A stretch of DNA of 64,000 nt from NCBI RefSeq assembly GCF_024294805.1, contig NZ_JANCLU010000004.1:1-64000 (forward strand), read 5' to 3'. Positions within the stretch are counted from its first letter, which is position 1; every line of letters starts with the position of its first letter. The translations under genes and the position numbers were made by a program. The DNA comes from Alsobacter ponti. GTDB taxonomy: Bacteria > Pseudomonadota > Alphaproteobacteria > Rhizobiales > Beijerinckiaceae. Below the pieces are notes generated by a model. That model worked only from the letters and a program-made list of their open reading frames with translations. It had not been told where the DNA came from and searched no databases. Positions 55,661 through 63,921 of the stretch are shown in pieces.

Positions 55661-57801
55661 GCCGCGACCGCCTTGCGCGCCATGCGGCGCTGCAGATAGC
55701 CGAGCACGGCGCGCCGGAAGCGGGCGCGGCGATGGTCCGCCGGGGTCGGGTTGTTCACGATCGACGCCTTGTAGAACGAGGGGCACAGCACGGCGGCGTG
55801 GCTCACCTCGCCGCACAGGCCGCAGCCGACGCAGCTGTCGATGACGCGCGTCACCGGGTCCTTGCGTAGCGGGTCCGGGTTCGGCGCGACGGTGAGCGAC
55901 GGGCAGCCGGAGAGGCGGATGCAGGAATGGTCGCCGGTGCAGGTGTCGGGGTCGACGCCGAAGCGCTCGCGCACCACGCGTTTCCCGTCCTTGATCGCCT
56001 GGTTCACCAGCGGCTTCACCCGGCGCTGCCGGTTGAGCATGCATTCCGACTGCGCGACGATCACCTTCGGCCCCTTCTCGGGCGTGGTCAGCGCCTCGCG
56101 CAGCGTGCGCGTCATGGCCTTGAGGTCGTAGGTGCGCGTCAGCGTCCGCGCCCAGGTGACGCCGATGCCGCGCACCGCCTTCTCGATGCCGTTGCGGGTG
56201 GCGCGGATCGGGTTGGGAAGGTGCGAGGACAGGATGTCCTGCCCGCCGGTGGCGGCCGAGTAGCCGTTGTCGACCACCAGGAACACGTTGTCGCTCTTGT
56301 TGAACACGGCGTTGCCGATGCTCGACAGCAGGCCGTTGTGCCAGAAGCCGCCGTCGCCCATGACCGAGATGACGCGCTTGTCGGAGGGCGCGTTGAACGC
56401 CGCCGCGCCGGCCCCGCCCAGCCCGTAGCCCATGGTGGTCGCGCCGATGTTGAACGGCGGCAGGATCGAGAACAGGTGGCAGCCGATGTCGCAGCTCACG
56501 TGGTGCGGCCCCAGCTCGCGCTCCACCAGCTTCATGGCGGTGAAGATCGGCCGTTCCGGGCAGCCGGTGCAGAAGGAGGGCGGCCGGCCGTGGACCTTGC
56601 CGTCGAGCGCCGCCATCGCGGCCTTGCGGCGGTTGTCGCCCTCCGGCGGGGCGCCGGAGCCAGCCACGGCGTCGGGATGGTAGAGCGCGACGAACTTTCC
56701 GAGGCCGTCCTTCATGACCGCGCCGGTATATTCGCCGGCCATCGGCAGCAGGTCCTTGCCGTGCACCTTGGCCTGGATGTCGGCGCGGCGCAGCATGGTG
56801 TTGACGGCCTGCTCGATGAACTCCGGCTGGCCCTCCTCCACGATCAGCACGGCGCGCTTGCCGGCGCAGAAGCGCACGAACTCGGCGTCGACCAGCGGAT
56901 AGGTGACGTTGAGCACGTAGAGCGGCACGCGGGCGTTGCCGAAGGCGTCGGCGAGCCCGTTCAGCTCGAGCGCGCGCAAGGCGGTGTTGTACATGCCGCC
57001 CTGCAGGACGATGCCGATGTCGGACAAATCGCCGTCGGTCATCTCGTTGAGCCCGTGCTCCTCGATGAACTTGATGGCGGCGGGCCAGCGCTTCTCGACC
57101 TTCTCCTTCTCGTGCAGGTAGCTCGCCGGCGGCAGCACGATGCGGTTGACGTCCCGCACCGGGTTCTCCATGGCGTCGCGCAGCGTGAAGCTCGGGCGCA
57201 CGTTGTCGCGCGTCTTGAACCGGCCGTAGACGTGGCAGGCGCGGATGCGCACCTGCAGCATCACCGGCGTGTTGGACGCTTCCGACAGCTCGAAGCCCTT
57301 CTCCACCATGTCGACGATGGTCGGCAGGTTCGGCTTGGGGTCGAGCAGCCAGATCTGCGACTTCATGGCGAAGGGGTGGCTGCGCTCCTGCATGATCGAG
57401 GAGCCCTCGCCGTAGTCCTCGCCGACGATAATCATCGCCCCGCCTTTCACCCCGCCGGAGGCGAGGTTGGCGAGCGCGTCGGAGGCGACGTTGGTGCCCA
57501 CCGTCGACTTGAACGTCACCGCGCCGCGCAGCGGGTAATGGACGGAGGCGGCGAGCATGGCGGCCGCCGTCGCCTCGCTGGCGCTCGACTCGAAGTGGAC
57601 GCCGAGGTCCTCGAGGATGTCGTTGGCGTCGGCCAGCACGTCCATCAAATGGGAGATCGGCGCGCCCTGGTAGCCGCCGACATAGGACACGCCCGCCTGC
57701 AGCAGCGCCTTGGTGATGGCGAGGATGCCCTCGCCATGGAACTCGTCGCCATCGCCGAGATAGAGGCTCTTGACCTCTTCCTTGAAGGACCGTTCGGCCA
57801 T
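55657..57801 (-). CDS. Indolepyruvate/2-oxoacid:ferredoxin oxidoreductase subunit alpha (IorA-like)
   Basis: A 714-residue TPP enzyme: N-terminal PYR-type domain (GVSYVGGYQGAPISHLMDVL), a middle domain, a TPP-binding PP domain (VMGDGGFWHNGLLSSIGNAV, with VDNGYSAATGG) and a C-terminal ferredoxin-like part with cysteines (CTGDHSC, SGCP, SCVGCGLCG, VLCP). It converts an arylpyruvate or other 2-oxo acid plus CoA to acyl-CoA and CO2 with ferredoxin. The start MAERSFKEE (57801) fits family length. Usually found in anaerobes and some aromatic degraders; here it lies among oxygen-using enzymes. Confidence 0.92.
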   Translation of the reverse strand: MAERSFKEEVKSLYLGDGDEFHGEGILAITKALLQAGVSYVGGYQGAPISHLMDVLADANDILEDLGVHFESSASEATAAAMLAASVHYPLRGAVTFKSTVGTNVASDALANLASGGVKGGAMIIVGEDYGEGSSIMQERSHPFAMKSQIWLLDPKPNLPTIVDMVEKGFELSEASNTPVMLQVRIRACHVYGRFKTRDNVRPSFTLRDAMENPVRDVNRIVLPPASYLHEKEKVEKRWPAAIKFIEEHGLNEMTDGDLSDIGIVLQGGMYNTALRALELNGLADAFGNARVPLYVLNVTYPLVDAEFVRFCAGKRAVLIVEEGQPEFIEQAVNTMLRRADIQAKVHGKDLLPMAGEYTGAVMKDGLGKFVALYHPDAVAGSGAPPEGDNRRKAAMAALDGKVHGRPPSFCTGCPERPIFTAMKLVERELGPHHVSCDIGCHLFSILPPFNIGATTMGYGLGGAGAAAFNAPSDKRVISVMGDGGFWHNGLLSSIGNAVFNKSDNVFLVVDNGYSAATGGQDILSSHLPNPIRATRNGIEKAVRGIGVTWARTLTRTYDLKAMTRTLREALTTPEKGPKVIVAQSECMLNRQRRVKPLVNQAIKDGKRVVRERFGVDPDTCTGDHSCIRLSGCPSLTVAPNPDPLRKDPVTRVIDSCVGCGLCGEVSHAAVLCPSFYKASIVNNPTPADHRRARFRRAVLGYLQRRMARKAVAA

Positions 57802-57889
57802 CGTCGCAACTCTCGAACAGGGCTGGGCCTGACGGCCCCGGCCGCGGGGGAATGGAGGGGACGCCGCGCGGCGCCGCCGGTCGTCTCGG

Positions 57890-57908
57890 GAGCGCCGCGC
57901 GGGCGCTC
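57890..57908 (-). terminator. Hairpin between cyclase and IorA-like genes
   Basis: GAGCGCC (57890-57896) and GGCGCTC (57902-57908) with a 5-base loop, in the 147-base gap between the two genes, the widest gap in the cluster. It could mark a processing or partial stop site. Confidence 0.4.
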
Positions 57909-57948
57909 CAGGCCCCGGGCGGCGCGCGCCCGGAGCCCGATGCAAGCC

Positions 57949-58740
57949 TCAGTCCACGTCGTCCTCGTGGACGAGCGCGAGCACGCGCAGCGGGCTGCCC
58001 GAACCGCGCTCGATCTTCAGCGGCGCGGCGATCAGCACCGCGCCGGTGGGCGGCAGCTTGTCGAGGTTGGTGAGGCTCGCGAGGCCGAACTTGTTGGCCC
58101 CGTGCATCAGCGCGTGCGCCGGGAAGGCGGGCTCGAACGAGAAGGCCTGGCCGGCGTCGGTGCCGACCGCCTCGACGCCCCAGCCGTTGACGTCGCGCTC
58201 CTCGATGAGGAAGCGCACCGCGTCGGCGTTCGGGCCGGGCACGTGCGGGCCGTCCTCCTTCATGTTGAGGAACTTCGCCGGGTCGGTGCGCTTCGACCAG
58301 TCGGTGCGCATCAGCACCCAGCACCCCTTCGGAATCTCGCCGTGCTCCTTCTCCCACGCCTTGATGTGCTTGGGGGTGAGCAGGAAGCGCTCGTCCTTGG
58401 CCGCCTCCTTCGAGCAGTCGATGACCACCGCCGGGGCGACGAAGCGCTGCACGTCGACCGTGTCGGTTGCGCCGTCGCGGTAGTCCTTGCCGGTCACCCA
58501 GTGGATCGGCGCGTCGAAATGCGTGCCGGTGTGCTCGCCGAGCGCGATGTTGTTCCAGTACCAGGCCGGGCCGCGGTCGTCGTAGCGCGAGATTTCGGAG
58601 ATCTCGAACGGCTTGGTCGGCGCGAAGGGCGGCGGCAGCTGGATCACCGGCGTCGAGGGACGCAGCGTCTGCGTCAGGTCGACGATCTTGATCTTCTCCT
58701 TGGCGATGGCCTTGGCCAGCTTCATCAGCATGTCGGACAT
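57949..58740 (-). CDS. Cyclase family (kynurenine formamidase-like) hydrolase
   Basis: A 263-residue metal-dependent amidohydrolase of the cyclase family (PF04199). It has IVDLTQTLRPSTPVI and the metal motif GEHTGTHFDAPIHW, plus VLMRTDWS and AVGTDAGQ segments typical of the family. Members hydrolyse formamides, lactams, lactones or isatin. Strong AGGAGGGG upstream of the ATG at 58740 gives it high expected translation. The role here is probably opening a ring amide/ester of the pathway substrate (inference). Confidence 0.9.
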   Translation of the reverse strand: MSDMLMKLAKAIAKEKIKIVDLTQTLRPSTPVIQLPPPFAPTKPFEISEISRYDDRGPAWYWNNIALGEHTGTHFDAPIHWVTGKDYRDGATDTVDVQRFVAPAVVIDCSKEAAKDERFLLTPKHIKAWEKEHGEIPKGCWVLMRTDWSKRTDPAKFLNMKEDGPHVPGPNADAVRFLIEERDVNGWGVEAVGTDAGQAFSFEPAFPAHALMHGANKFGLASLTNLDKLPPTGAVLIAAPLKIERGSGSPLRVLALVHEDDVD

Positions 58741-58778
58741 ATGGCTCCCCTCCTGATTTCCATGTCTTGCGCCGCGCG

Positions 58779-60152
58779 TCAGAGCACGCGGCCGGGATTG
58801 AGAATGCCCAGCGGGTCGAGCGCCTGCTTGACGGTGGCCATCAGCGCCAGCTCGGGCCCGGTGCGGGTCATCGAGAGATAGGGCTTCTTCATCCGCCCGA
58901 TGCCGTGCTCGGCCGACACCGAGCCGCCGAGCGAGGCGGTGAGGTCGTAGACGAGCTTCTCGATCTTCAGCTTCGCCTCCGGCGTGTAGCGCGGCGGCAT
59001 CGCGTTGATGTGCAAATTGCTGTCGGCGACATGGCCGAACACCACCCAGATCACGCCATCGACCGCGTTCGGCATGTCGCGCCGCAGCGCCGCGACGGCC
59101 TCGGGCATGCGGTTGAGCGGGATCGACACGTCGAAGCCGATCTGCTTGGGCAGGTGCTTGCCGTACTCGTAGACGCTCTCGCGCAGCGCCCAGAGCTTGT
59201 CGCGCTCGGCGCGGGATTTGGCGACCACGGCGTCGCGCACCAGCCCCGCCTCGTACATCTCGCCGAGGAAATTTTCGAACGCCTCCGGCCCGGCGTCGCC
59301 GGTGGGGGCCTCGACCAACAGGTAAAGGTCGTGGCCGCGCTCGATCGGCGCGGGCACGCCGATCGTGGTCGTGGCGATGCCGTAGAACTCGCTCCACATC
59401 GCCTCGAACACCAGCAGCCCGCCCGGCAGCGCCTTCTCGGCGGCGCGCAGCACCTTGATGGCGTCGGAGACGTCCTTCACCGCCAGCACCGCGGTCTGGA
59501 TGTTGCGCGGCCGCGCGTGCAGCGACAGCACCACCCGCGTCACCACGCCGAGCGTGCCCTCGGAGCCGATGAACATCTGCGTCCAGTCGTAGCCGGCGTT
59601 GTTCTTCATCATCTTGTTGAGCGAGCGCACGACCCGCCCGTCCGACAGCACCACCTCCAGCCCCAGCACGTTCTTGCGCGCCATGCCGTAGCGCAGCACC
59701 TGGTTGCCGCCGGCGTTGGTGGAGACGTTGCCGCCGATGGTGCAGGAGCCGCGCGCGCCGAGGTCGATGCCGCACATCAGCCCGGCTTCCTCGGCCGCCC
59801 GCTGGATCAGGTAGAGCGGCGTGCCGGCCAGCGCCGTCAGCGTGCCGGAGGCGGCGTCGACCTCCTCGATGCCGTTCATGCGCTCCAGCGACAGCGCCAC
59901 CTCGCCCTCGCCGGGATGCGCGCCGCCGGCGAGACCCGTCATGCCGCCCTGCGTCACCACCGGCTGGCGGTGGCGGTGGCAGATGGCCAGCGCCTTCGAC
60001 ACGTCGTCGGTGGAGCGCGGCAGCAGCAGCGCCAGCGGCCGCTGCGGCTCCAGGCCCACCTGGTCGGCCCAGTTGCGCTGCGGAATGTCGTCGCCGACCT
60101 TGACGAGGTCGGGGCCGAGCGTGGCGAGCAGTTCCTGGACGGCTGCGTTCAT
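58779..60152 (-). CDS. FAD-binding oxidase, GlcD/D-2-hydroxyacid dehydrogenase-like
   Basis: A 457-residue VAO-family flavoprotein. The FAD_binding_4 domain carries PVVTQGGMTGLAGGAHP and GARGSCTIGGNVSTNAGGN; the C-terminal FAD-oxidase domain has GHVADSNLHINAM and AEHGIGRMKKPYLSM (metal/substrate-binding, as in D-2-hydroxyglutarate and glycolate dehydrogenases). It oxidises a D-2-hydroxy acid to a 2-oxo acid, passing electrons to ETF or quinone. Its product would suit the IorAB-like enzyme. It starts in a 4-base overlap with the V4R gene. Confidence 0.92.
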   Translation of the reverse strand: MNAAVQELLATLGPDLVKVGDDIPQRNWADQVGLEPQRPLALLLPRSTDDVSKALAICHRHRQPVVTQGGMTGLAGGAHPGEGEVALSLERMNGIEEVDAASGTLTALAGTPLYLIQRAAEEAGLMCGIDLGARGSCTIGGNVSTNAGGNQVLRYGMARKNVLGLEVVLSDGRVVRSLNKMMKNNAGYDWTQMFIGSEGTLGVVTRVVLSLHARPRNIQTAVLAVKDVSDAIKVLRAAEKALPGGLLVFEAMWSEFYGIATTTIGVPAPIERGHDLYLLVEAPTGDAGPEAFENFLGEMYEAGLVRDAVVAKSRAERDKLWALRESVYEYGKHLPKQIGFDVSIPLNRMPEAVAALRRDMPNAVDGVIWVVFGHVADSNLHINAMPPRYTPEAKLKIEKLVYDLTASLGGSVSAEHGIGRMKKPYLSMTRTGPELALMATVKQALDPLGILNPGRVL

Positions 60153-60664
60153 AGCGGTCGGGCCTCGAAGCGGCAGAAGGGCGCGCCGGTCGCGGCGCAC
60201 TGGGTCTCGATGACGGAGGCGGGGCGGTCGAAGATCAGCGTCGCGACCGCGCGCGCCATGCCGACAATGGCATGGCAGACCGGAATGGGCGAGGGGCCGA
60301 AGCCGGCCGCGAAGGGGCTGTTGCGCACCTCCAGCGCCATGGCGTCCGGCCGCGCGGCGAGGTCGAGCTCGAACCGCCAGATGCCCCAGCCGAGCTGCGG
60401 GGCGGTGGCGGCCACCACCTGCGCCAGCGCCGGGCCCTCGCCGCCGTGGCGGCGATAGGCGCGGGCGCTGTCGGAGCCCTGCTCGAAGATCGACGCGCCG
60501 AGCGCCTCCAGCGCCGGGCCGCGCATCGACTCGGGCAGGTTGCGGAACACGCCCATCAGCGCCTCGGGGCGGATCAGCATGTAGCGCCGCGTCTCGTCGA
60601 GAATCTCGCCCTTGGCGGCGTCCCAGACCAGGCGTTCGCGGAAGGGGGGCGGAGGCGTCGTCAC
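60149..60664 (-). CDS. V4R (4-vinyl reductase) domain protein
   Basis: A 171-residue protein made of one V4R domain, with a C-terminal pair Cys156 and Cys164 (ETQCAATGAPFCRFE) and Cys130. V4R domains bind small hydrophobic molecules in XylR/DmpR-type sensors and occur in BchJ. There is no output domain here, so it may be an enzyme accessory or binding protein. It starts with GTG in a GTGA overlap with the aldolase gene and overlaps the next gene by four bases, which ties its synthesis tightly to both. Confidence 0.85.
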   Translation of the reverse strand: MTTPPPPFRERLVWDAAKGEILDETRRYMLIRPEALMGVFRNLPESMRGPALEALGASIFEQGSDSARAYRRHGGEGPALAQVVAATAPQLGWGIWRFELDLAARPDAMALEVRNSPFAAGFGPSPIPVCHAIVGMARAVATLIFDRPASVIETQCAATGAPFCRFEARPL

Positions 60665-61497
60665 GGGCGCGCCTCCCCGTTCAGCGCCGGCGGCGCGCCG
60701 TACACGCCGTCCGGCGGCAGCGCCGCGGCGGGGGCGGCTTTCTCGCGCGCCGCGAAGCCGGACGTGGCCTGCGCGAAGCCCTTGCCGAGCACGTCCATGT
60801 CGTTGGCGGTGACCACCATCCGGTAGCCGCGCTCGCGCTTGGCGCGGGCGGCGTCGAGCGAACCGGTGAAGGTGCCGCACAGCGTGTATTCCGCCTGGCA
60901 GGCGGCGTGGACCTTCGAGCACGCCACCTCGTGGCGCGCGTCGAAGTTCGGGAAGGTGCCGAGCGACAGAGCGAGGTCGCCGGTGCCGATGAACACCATG
61001 TCGACGCCCTCGACGGCGGCGATATCGCGGGCGTTCTTGACGCCCTTGGCGGTCTCCACCATCACGCACACCACGATGGCGCGGTCGGCGGCGTGGACGT
61101 AGTCGACGAAGTCGCCGAGCGGGCGGATGCCGCCGCCCGAGCGCGAGCCGCGCGGCGGGTAGCGCGCCGCGTCCACCGCCCTGCGCGCCTGCTTGGCCGT
61201 CTCGACCAGCGGCACGATGACGCCCTCGGCCCCGGCGTCGAGCGCCTGGCCGATGGCGACCGGGGAGTTCTCGGCGACGCGCACCAGTACCGGGATGTCG
61301 GAGGGCACGACGCCGATGGCGGCCTCCATCGAGGCGCGCTCCCACAGGCCGTGCTGGACGTCGAGCACGATGGCGTCCGGCCGGGCGCGCGCCGCGATCT
61401 CGGTGAGCGCGACGCTGCCGAGCGCCAGCCAGATGACGCCCAGCGTGTCGCCCTTGTCGAGGCGGTAGCGCAGGGTGGGGCGGTGGGGGTCGAGCAT
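60661..61497 (-). CDS. HpcH/HpaI aldolase family protein
   Basis: A 278-residue class II TIM-barrel aldolase: IVLDVQHGLWE (catalytic His49), VLVRVAEN, VIVPLVETAKQARRAV, VMVETAKGVKNARDI (metal Glu) and VFIGTGDLALSLG (metal Asp). It cleaves 4-hydroxy-2-oxo acids to pyruvate or glyoxylate plus an aldehyde. It starts 11 bases after the flavin reductase stop. Likely the C-C bond cleavage step of the cluster. Confidence 0.9.
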   Translation of the reverse strand: MLDPHRPTLRYRLDKGDTLGVIWLALGSVALTEIAARARPDAIVLDVQHGLWERASMEAAIGVVPSDIPVLVRVAENSPVAIGQALDAGAEGVIVPLVETAKQARRAVDAARYPPRGSRSGGGIRPLGDFVDYVHAADRAIVVCVMVETAKGVKNARDIAAVEGVDMVFIGTGDLALSLGTFPNFDARHEVACSKVHAACQAEYTLCGTFTGSLDAARAKRERGYRMVVTANDMDVLGKGFAQATSGFAAREKAAPAAALPPDGVYGAPPALNGEARP

Positions 61498-61508
61498 GGG
61501 GGATGTCC

Positions 61509-62021
61509 TCAGCCGGCGCTCAGGTAGCGGCCGTCGCCGTAGAGCAGGGGTTTGGCGTCGCGCCGCCCGGGATGCACGTCGATGACGCGCCCGACGACGA
61601 TGTGGTGCGAGCCGTAGTCCATCACCTGGCCCACGACGCATTCGAAGGAGACGCGCGCGCCGTGCAGCACCGGCACGTCGTGCTCGCTGCGGCTCCATTG
61701 GCCGTAGACGAAGCGGCCGGCGCCCTTCACCGGCTTCTGCCCGCCGAAGGCCTGGGCCACGTCCTCCTGGTCCTCCGTCAGCACGTTGACGCTGAACTCC
61801 GCGTCCACCGCCAGCGCAGGGGCCAGCGCCGCGCTGCGGTTCACGCACACCAGCAGCGAGGGCGGGTCGGCGCTGAGCGAGCACACCGCCGTGGCGGTGA
61901 GGCCGGCGACCGTGCCCTGGTGGCCCTGCACGGCCACCACCGTCACCGCGCCGACGAGCGAGCGCATGCCCAGCTTGAAGGCGGCGGCGCCGGCGGCGCG
62001 GTGGGCGGGGGTGGCTGTCAT
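61509..62021 (-). CDS. Flavin reductase family protein (FMN reductase)
   Basis: A 170-residue split-barrel flavin reductase (HpaC/RutF type): RSLVGAVTVVAV, GLTATAVCSLSADPPSLLVCVNRSA, FSVNVLTEDQ, and a C-terminal VVGRVIDVHPG with GDGRY. It supplies reduced FMN to the LLM monooxygenase, whose gene ends two bases upstream of this start region. Two-component pairing is expected from the family. Confidence 0.92.
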   Translation of the reverse strand: MTATPAHRAAGAAAFKLGMRSLVGAVTVVAVQGHQGTVAGLTATAVCSLSADPPSLLVCVNRSAALAPALAVDAEFSVNVLTEDQEDVAQAFGGQKPVKGAGRFVYGQWSRSEHDVPVLHGARVSFECVVGQVMDYGSHHIVVGRVIDVHPGRRDAKPLLYGDGRYLSAG

Positions 62022-62023
62022 GC

Positions 62024-63121
62024 TCAGTTCACGCGCAGCCCGGCCTGGCGCATCAGCGGCAGCACCCGGTCGCAGAAGAAGGGCAGCTCGTAGGTGTAGT
62101 TGACGAAGGTGAGCGCCGAGCCGGCATAGCCCTCGTCGGCGATGCGCAGCATGTCCTCGACGATCTTCTCCGGCGTGCCGACCAGCGGGTAGCTGCCCGC
62201 GCCGCCGGCGAAGCGCTGGCGGTAGAGGTCGTAGGCGTTCTTGTCGTGGGAGTTGGAGAACTCCTTCTTGCCCGCCATGTGGGCGTCGACGGCGGCGTGG
62301 TCGGCCTGGGCCACGGCGTATTTGTGGTAGTAGTCCTCCGCCTCCTTCTGCGTCTCGCGGCAGACGACGTGGCACACCGTGTAGATGCCCACCTCGCGGT
62401 GGACGCGCGCGGCGCGCTCGCGGATGTCGGCGACGTGGCGGCGGCCGTCCTCGATGTCGGTGAAGGTGGAGAACAGGAAGTCGCAGTTCTTCGCGGCGAA
62501 GTCGCGGCCCGGCCCGCCGAAGGCGGCGTTCATGGTGACGGGGCGCGGCACCTGCAGGCTCGCCGGGCGGCTCACCACGCCCTTGAGGTCGTAGTACTCG
62601 CCCTTGTAGTCGAACGGCTCGTTGGAGGAGTAGGCGCGCTCGATGATGTCGACCCACTCGGCCGCCTGCACGTAGCCCTTCTCGCCGAGCGAGACGCCGA
62701 ACATGGCGAACTCCTGCGGGTTCCAGCCGCAGACGATGTTGAGCCCGGCGCGGCCCTTGCTGATGTGGTCCACCGTGGCCAGCGCCTTGGCGGCGTAGAG
62801 CGGATGCACGATGGGCACGTGGACGGTCATGAACAGGCCGATGTTCTCGGTGGCCGACGCCAGCCCCGCCGCCCAGGTGAACGTCTCGAACGACCACTCG
62901 CGCACGCGGTTCTTGCCGCCGAAGCCCTTCCACCGGGCGATGGGCAGGAAGAACTCCAGCCCCGCCCGGTCGGCGATGCCGACGGCGTTGAGGTTGTCGT
63001 CCCAGCGGGCGCGCCAGCGCTCCGGCACATCGGTGATGGCGAGCCCGCCGTCGGCGTTGGCGGAGAACACGCCGAGCTTGAACCGGTTGGGGCCTTTGAG
63101 CGGGTGGGGCTTGACGATCAT
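62024..63121 (-). CDS. LLM class flavin-dependent monooxygenase (RutA/SfnG-like)
   Basis: A 365-residue luciferase-like monooxygenase with FKLGVFSANADGG, FFLPIARWKGFGG, TVHVPIVHPLYAAKAL, DHISKGRAGLNIVCGWNP and YTVCHVVCRETQKE. The nearest known groups are RutA (uracil ring-opening) and dimethylsulfone monooxygenase SfnG. Using FMNH2 and O2 it would hydroxylate or cleave the imported substrate. The start overlaps the GntR stop by four bases (ATGA). Confidence 0.92.
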   Translation of the reverse strand: MIVKPHPLKGPNRFKLGVFSANADGGLAITDVPERWRARWDDNLNAVGIADRAGLEFFLPIARWKGFGGKNRVREWSFETFTWAAGLASATENIGLFMTVHVPIVHPLYAAKALATVDHISKGRAGLNIVCGWNPQEFAMFGVSLGEKGYVQAAEWVDIIERAYSSNEPFDYKGEYYDLKGVVSRPASLQVPRPVTMNAAFGGPGRDFAAKNCDFLFSTFTDIEDGRRHVADIRERAARVHREVGIYTVCHVVCRETQKEAEDYYHKYAVAQADHAAVDAHMAGKKEFSNSHDKNAYDLYRQRFAGGAGSYPLVGTPEKIVEDMLRIADEGYAGSALTFVNYTYELPFFCDRVLPLMRQAGLRVN

Positions 63122-63861
63122 CGCGTGGATTCCCGGGACGGGCTGGTCGAAGGGGGAGAGCGGCGCTCCGCCTCGAGCTGCGCCTTCCTCACCTTGAAGA
63201 AGGCCTGCTCGGCCGAAGCCATGAACTGCGTCATGCGGTCGGCGGCGACGGCGGGGTCGCGGCGCATGAAGGCGTCGTAGAGCGTCTCGAGCCCGTCGGC
63301 CACCACCTTGCGCGTCACGCGGTCGGTGAGCGTGCCGAGGCGGACGGTCTGCACGTGGTCGACGAAGCGGGCGATGGTGGTGGCGAGGCGCGCGTTGCGC
63401 ACCGCGCCGAGCCAGGCGGCGCGGAAGCGGATATTGGCGCCGATCAGCCGCTCGGCGTCGTCGTCGGCCAGCGCGGCGCGGGTCTCCTCGATGGCCAGCG
63501 TCAGCTCGCGCCGCGCCGCGTCGTCGAGGTCGCGCGCGGCGTTGGCGGCGGCGCGCGGCTCCAGCAGGCGGCGCACCTCGAAGATGTCGCTGATGTCGTC
63601 CAGCGTCAGGCGCGGCACGGTGAAGCCGCGCGTGGTGCCCACCAGGTAGCCCTCGTTGGCGAGGCGCAGCAGCGCCTCGCGCGCCGGCATGCGCGAGGTG
63701 CCGTAGGCGGCGGCGATCTCGGTGTCGACGAGGCGGTCGTCGGGGCCGATCTCGCAGCGCTGCAGGCGCGCCCGCAGATCGCCGTGGATGCGCTCGCTCA
63801 GGCTGTCCGGCTTGCTCAGCCGGATCGGCGCGTCGCCGTTCGGCAGCGGCTTGCGGGGCAT
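63118..63861 (-). CDS. GntR family (FCD-type) transcriptional regulator
   Basis: A 247-residue regulator: N-terminal winged helix (SLSERIHGDLRARLQ; DTEIAAAYGTSRMPAREALLRL; VGTTRGFTVP) and a C-terminal FCD helical ligand domain (DISDIFEVRRLLEP). It is the first gene of the minus-strand catabolic cluster and overlaps the monooxygenase gene, so it likely represses its own operon until the substrate is present. The ATG at 63861 is chosen; the frame extends upstream across the promoter and is rejected there. Confidence 0.92.
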   Translation of the reverse strand: MPRKPLPNGDAPIRLSKPDSLSERIHGDLRARLQRCEIGPDDRLVDTEIAAAYGTSRMPAREALLRLANEGYLVGTTRGFTVPRLTLDDISDIFEVRRLLEPRAAANAARDLDDAARRELTLAIEETRAALADDDAERLIGANIRFRAAWLGAVRNARLATTIARFVDHVQTVRLGTLTDRVTRKVVADGLETLYDAFMRRDPAVAADRMTQFMASAEQAFFKVRKAQLEAERRSPPSTSPSRESTR

Positions 63862-63891
63862 GGCGGGGGTCCCGGGATGCTCGATCCGAAT

Positions 63892-63921
63892 ACCGTATAC
63901 GGTTGCCGCGCGGCCCGTCAA
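63892..63921 (-). promoter_or_regulatory. GntR operon promoter with overlapping palindromic operator
   Basis: On the minus strand a -35 TTGACG (63921-63916) and a -10 TATACG (63899-63894) are 16 bases apart. ACCGTATACGGT (63892-63903) is a perfect 12-base palindrome covering the -10; its GTATAC core is typical of FCD-type GntR operators. The arrangement fits autorepression. The rest of 63862-64000 shows no gene. Confidence 0.6.

Noticed and set aside
54113-58357. Reading the IorB frame as one 1400-residue protein
   Set aside because: Upstream of 55660 this frame runs out of frame through the IorA gene and is low-complexity; the GTGA overlap start explains IorB.
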